29,998 bases of DNA from JAPLKX01 sp035530195 (GTDB lineage Bacteria > Hydrogenedentota > Hydrogenedentia > Hydrogenedentales > SLHB01). Below, piece by piece: positions 28,060 through 29,998 of the stretch (its first letter is position 1; each line of letters starts with the position of its first letter). The stretch covers positions 1 through 29,998 of the forward strand of contig DATKVG010000211.1 of assembly GCA_035530195.1 (NCBI GenBank). The letters are read 5' to 3'. The notes beneath the pieces are model-generated. The model made no database searches, was not told the DNA's origin, and was given only the letters and a program-made list of their open reading frames with translations. Both the position numbers and the translations under genes were made by a program.

Positions 28060-29998
28060 TCACGGTTGGGTTGACCCGAACTGGACGTCGTAGAGGCGGC
28101 GGTAGATGCCGTTTTTGGCCATGAGTTCGCGGTGCGGTCCCTGCTCGACAATTTGGCCGCCCTCGATCACGAGAATCCGGTCGGCGCGCTGCACCGTTGA
28201 GAGTCTGTGTGCGATGACGATGGTGGTCCTGCCGACGACGAATTCTTCGATGGCTTTTTGAATGGCCTGCTCGCTTTCGGAATCGAGGCTCGATGTGGCC
28301 TCGTCGAGGATGAGGATCGCGGGGTCTTTGATGACGGCGCGGGCGATGGCCAGCCGCTGGCGCTGGCCGCCCGAGAGCGTTGCGCCGGATTCGCCGATCG
28401 TGGTGTCGTACTTGAGCGGGAGCTTCTCGATGAACTCGGCGGCGTGCGCGGCCAAGGCGGCCTGGTGAATCCGTTCGAGCGCGTAAGTCTCTCGGCCGAA
28501 AGAGATGTTTTCTTGGACGGTTTCGTTGAACAGTATGGTGTCCTGCGTGACGATGCCGATCTGGTCGCGGAGGCTTTTGAACGTGGCGTTGCGGATGTCG
28601 ACGCCGTCGATGGCGACGGAGCCGGCGGCGACGTCGTAGAAGCGGGGGATCATCTTTACGATGGTGCTCTTTCCGGCGCCGCTCGAGCCGACGAGCGCGA
28701 CCATCTCGCCTTTCTTGACCTCGAACGACACGCCGCGCAGCACCGGGTCTTTGCCGTTGTAGGTGAAATGGACGTCTTGGAAGGCCAGCATGTTCTGGAG
28801 CGGGGGCAACTCGACCGCGTCCTGGGCCTCGATGATGTCGGACTTGGCGTCGATGAACTCGAACACGCGCTCGGCGCTGGCCACGCTCGATTGGATCATG
28901 TTGTTTACGGACGACAGTTTGCGCAGCGGGTCCATCATCATCACCAGCGCGCCGAGCAGGACGGCGACGTCGATTACGTCGACGCGGCCCGCTTCAATCC
29001 GGCGATTCGCCAGCAACATGAACATGAGCAGGCCGACTACAAGCAGGAATTCGGTTGCGGGTTCGATGGCGGCGTCGTACCGGACCATCCGGATGAGGTA
29101 TCGGCGGAGTTTAGCGAGCTCGGTTTTGATGCGGGAGGTCTCGTAGTCCTCCATGTTGTAGGCTTTGACGACCATGATGCCGCGGACGGCTTCGGCGGCG
29201 ACGGTGGCGGTTGAGGCGATTTTTTGGAGGGACCTCCGCACGCTCTTCTTGACTTTTCTGCCGACGGTGACGATGACGTAGCCCACGGCGGGGAGGACCA
29301 GCAGGACGATCAGGGTGAGCTGCCAGTCCAAGCTCAGGGCGACACTGAGGAAAAAGGCCAGTTTGAACGGCTCGCGGAAGAGTTTGACGAAGGTGTTGGC
29401 GAGCCCGCGGTTCACCATGAAGATGTCGTTGGTGAACCGGGCGAGGATCTCGCCGGTCGAGTGTTGCTCATAGAACGAGATGGGCATTTTCATGATGTTG
29501 GTGAACATCTCTTCGCCCAGTTTGACGCTGATGCCCGCGCCGATCGAGCCGGCGAAATATTCCTGCACGAACCGGGCCGTCCCGCCGATTGCGGCGAGAG
29601 CCAGAACAATGCCGGAAAGCAGGGCCAAGGCGAACGCGCGGTTGGCCCGCATGTCCAGCACCAGTGCGGCGGCGCGCGCCTGTGCGTCTTCCGGCACAAT
29701 CCAGCGCGTCACGAAGCTCTTGTCCGCCCATTCCTGCCCGACCGATACATATTTACTGACTTCCGCCATCACGGCCGGCTCGTCCAGGTAGAGCAGCTTG
29801 AGGACGGTCCCGGCGGCCAGCAGCATCGAGGTGAGCGAGCCCGCGACGGCTATGGCAAACAGTACCGACACCGCGAGCCGCAGCTTGTAGTGCCACGCAT
29901 AGGCCAGCACGCGCCCGTAAGTCTTTATGGCGCTTTGACGCGGCCCGACCCATTGGGGCGGCCCCGCGTCGTCGACTTCACATGCTTCATACCACGAA
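28060..29998 (-). CDS. MsbA-like ABC exporter, truncated by window edge
   Basis: A fused membrane-ATPase half-transporter of the lipid/multidrug exporter type, probably flipping lipid A-core or another lipid at the inner membrane. Seen: an N-terminal transmembrane domain (about six helices) with SFYEQHSTGEILARFTND and the coupling segments, then an ATPase domain with Walker A GSSGAGKST, Q-loop VTQDT, signature LSGGQRQR, Walker B ILILDEATSSLD and H-loop AHRLST; all catalytic residues are intact. A GTG at 29910 could start a 616-residue protein, but the frame stays open and coding-like (GPPQWVGPRQSAIKTYGR) to 29998, so the gene most likely begins outside. With lptFG in the window, an LPS role is plausible; specificity is inferred. 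Confidence 0.88.
   Translation of the reverse strand, partial: SWYEACEVDDAGPPQWVGPRQSAIKTYGRVLAYAWHYKLRLAVSVLFAIAVAGSLTSMLLAAGTVLKLLYLDEPAVMAEVSKYVSVGQEWADKSFVTRWIVPEDAQARAAALVLDMRANRAFALALLSGIVLALAAIGGTARFVQEYFAGSIGAGISVKLGEEMFTNIMKMPISFYEQHSTGEILARFTNDIFMVNRGLANTFVKLFREPFKLAFFLSVALSLDWQLTLIVLLVLPAVGYVIVTVGRKVKKSVRRSLQKIASTATVAAEAVRGIMVVKAYNMEDYETSRIKTELAKLRRYLIRMVRYDAAIEPATEFLLVVGLLMFMLLANRRIEAGRVDVIDVAVLLGALVMMMDPLRKLSSVNNMIQSSVASAERVFEFIDAKSDIIEAQDAVELPPLQNMLAFQDVHFTYNGKDPVLRGVSFEVKKGEMVALVGSSGAGKSTIVKMIPRFYDVAAGSVAIDGVDIRNATFKSLRDQIGIVTQDTILFNETVQENISFGRETYALERIHQAALAAHAAEFIEKLPLKYDTTIGESGATLSGGQRQRLAIARAVIKDPAILILDEATSSLDSESEQAIQKAIEEFVVGRTTIVIAHRLSTVQRADRILVIEGGQIVEQGPHRELMAKNGIYRRLYDVQFGSTQP

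Noticed and set aside
1..29998. tRNA or rRNA genes
   Set aside because: No cloverleaf or rRNA-like conserved segment was recognised by eye; a covariance-model scan could settle this.

Overview
The window comes from a GC-rich, Gram-negative, anaerobically living bacterium. LptF/LptG and an MsbA-like ABC exporter point to an LPS-type outer membrane. The Hdr/Flx flavoprotein cluster points to anaerobic redox metabolism. The many short dispersed palindromes, in intergenic and coding DNA alike, are of a kind I associate with Planctomycetota, Hydrogenedentota and similar phyla. That placement is inference; no rRNA marker is present.

Layout. 37-5368 (minus): glycine cleavage operon gcvT-gcvH-gcvPA-gcvPB, then a lipoate ligase-like gene that can lipoylate GcvH. 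5664-9649 (minus): ComEB/dCMP deaminase-like protein, NAD kinase, a large exported alpha/beta-hydrolase and a PilZ protein. 9757-12165 (minus): a small operon of a 4-Cys protein, a zinc-dependent alcohol/polyol dehydrogenase and a xylose-isomerase-fold enzyme. 12329-14523 (plus): lptF-lptG behind a clear sigma70-type promoter. 14726-15607 (plus): a sugar phosphate isomerase/epimerase-like TIM barrel. 15750-22485 (plus): the seven-gene cluster hdrC-hdrB-hdrA-flxD-flxC-flxB-flxA, encoding a putative NADH-dependent electron-bifurcating heterodisulfide-reductase-like complex. 22479-27100 is an accessory scrapyard: a four-helix-bundle gene, a second broken flxA tail, two complementary broken MntA/HepT modules and a polytopic membrane protein of unknown function. 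27101-29998 (minus): a lipoprotein with carboxypeptidase-regulatory-like domains, and an MsbA-like ABC exporter cut by the window edge.

The most interesting signal is the repeats rather than a single gene. At least three families of short palindromes (called 1, 2 and 3 here) and several 7-10 nt periodic tracts recur. They do not stay between genes. They sit in frame inside gcvPB, flxC and the four-helix-bundle gene, supply the stop codon and last residues of the deaminase and the lipoprotein, and encode the hydrophobic part of the lipoprotein signal peptide. One family-1 element between flxB and flxA is bounded by a perfect 20-bp direct duplication that restores both the flxB stop and the flxA start, which looks like an insertion scar. 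Family-1 copies keep the outer arms (GGGGACAG-like) and, in most copies, a loop, while the inner stem changes sequence on both sides so that pairing survives. No transposase is seen in the window.

Metabolically, glycine cleavage yields NADH and methylene-THF, NAD kinase makes NADP, and the Hdr-Flx complex would reoxidise NADH while reducing ferredoxin and a disulfide. This linkage is plausible but inferred from proximity only.
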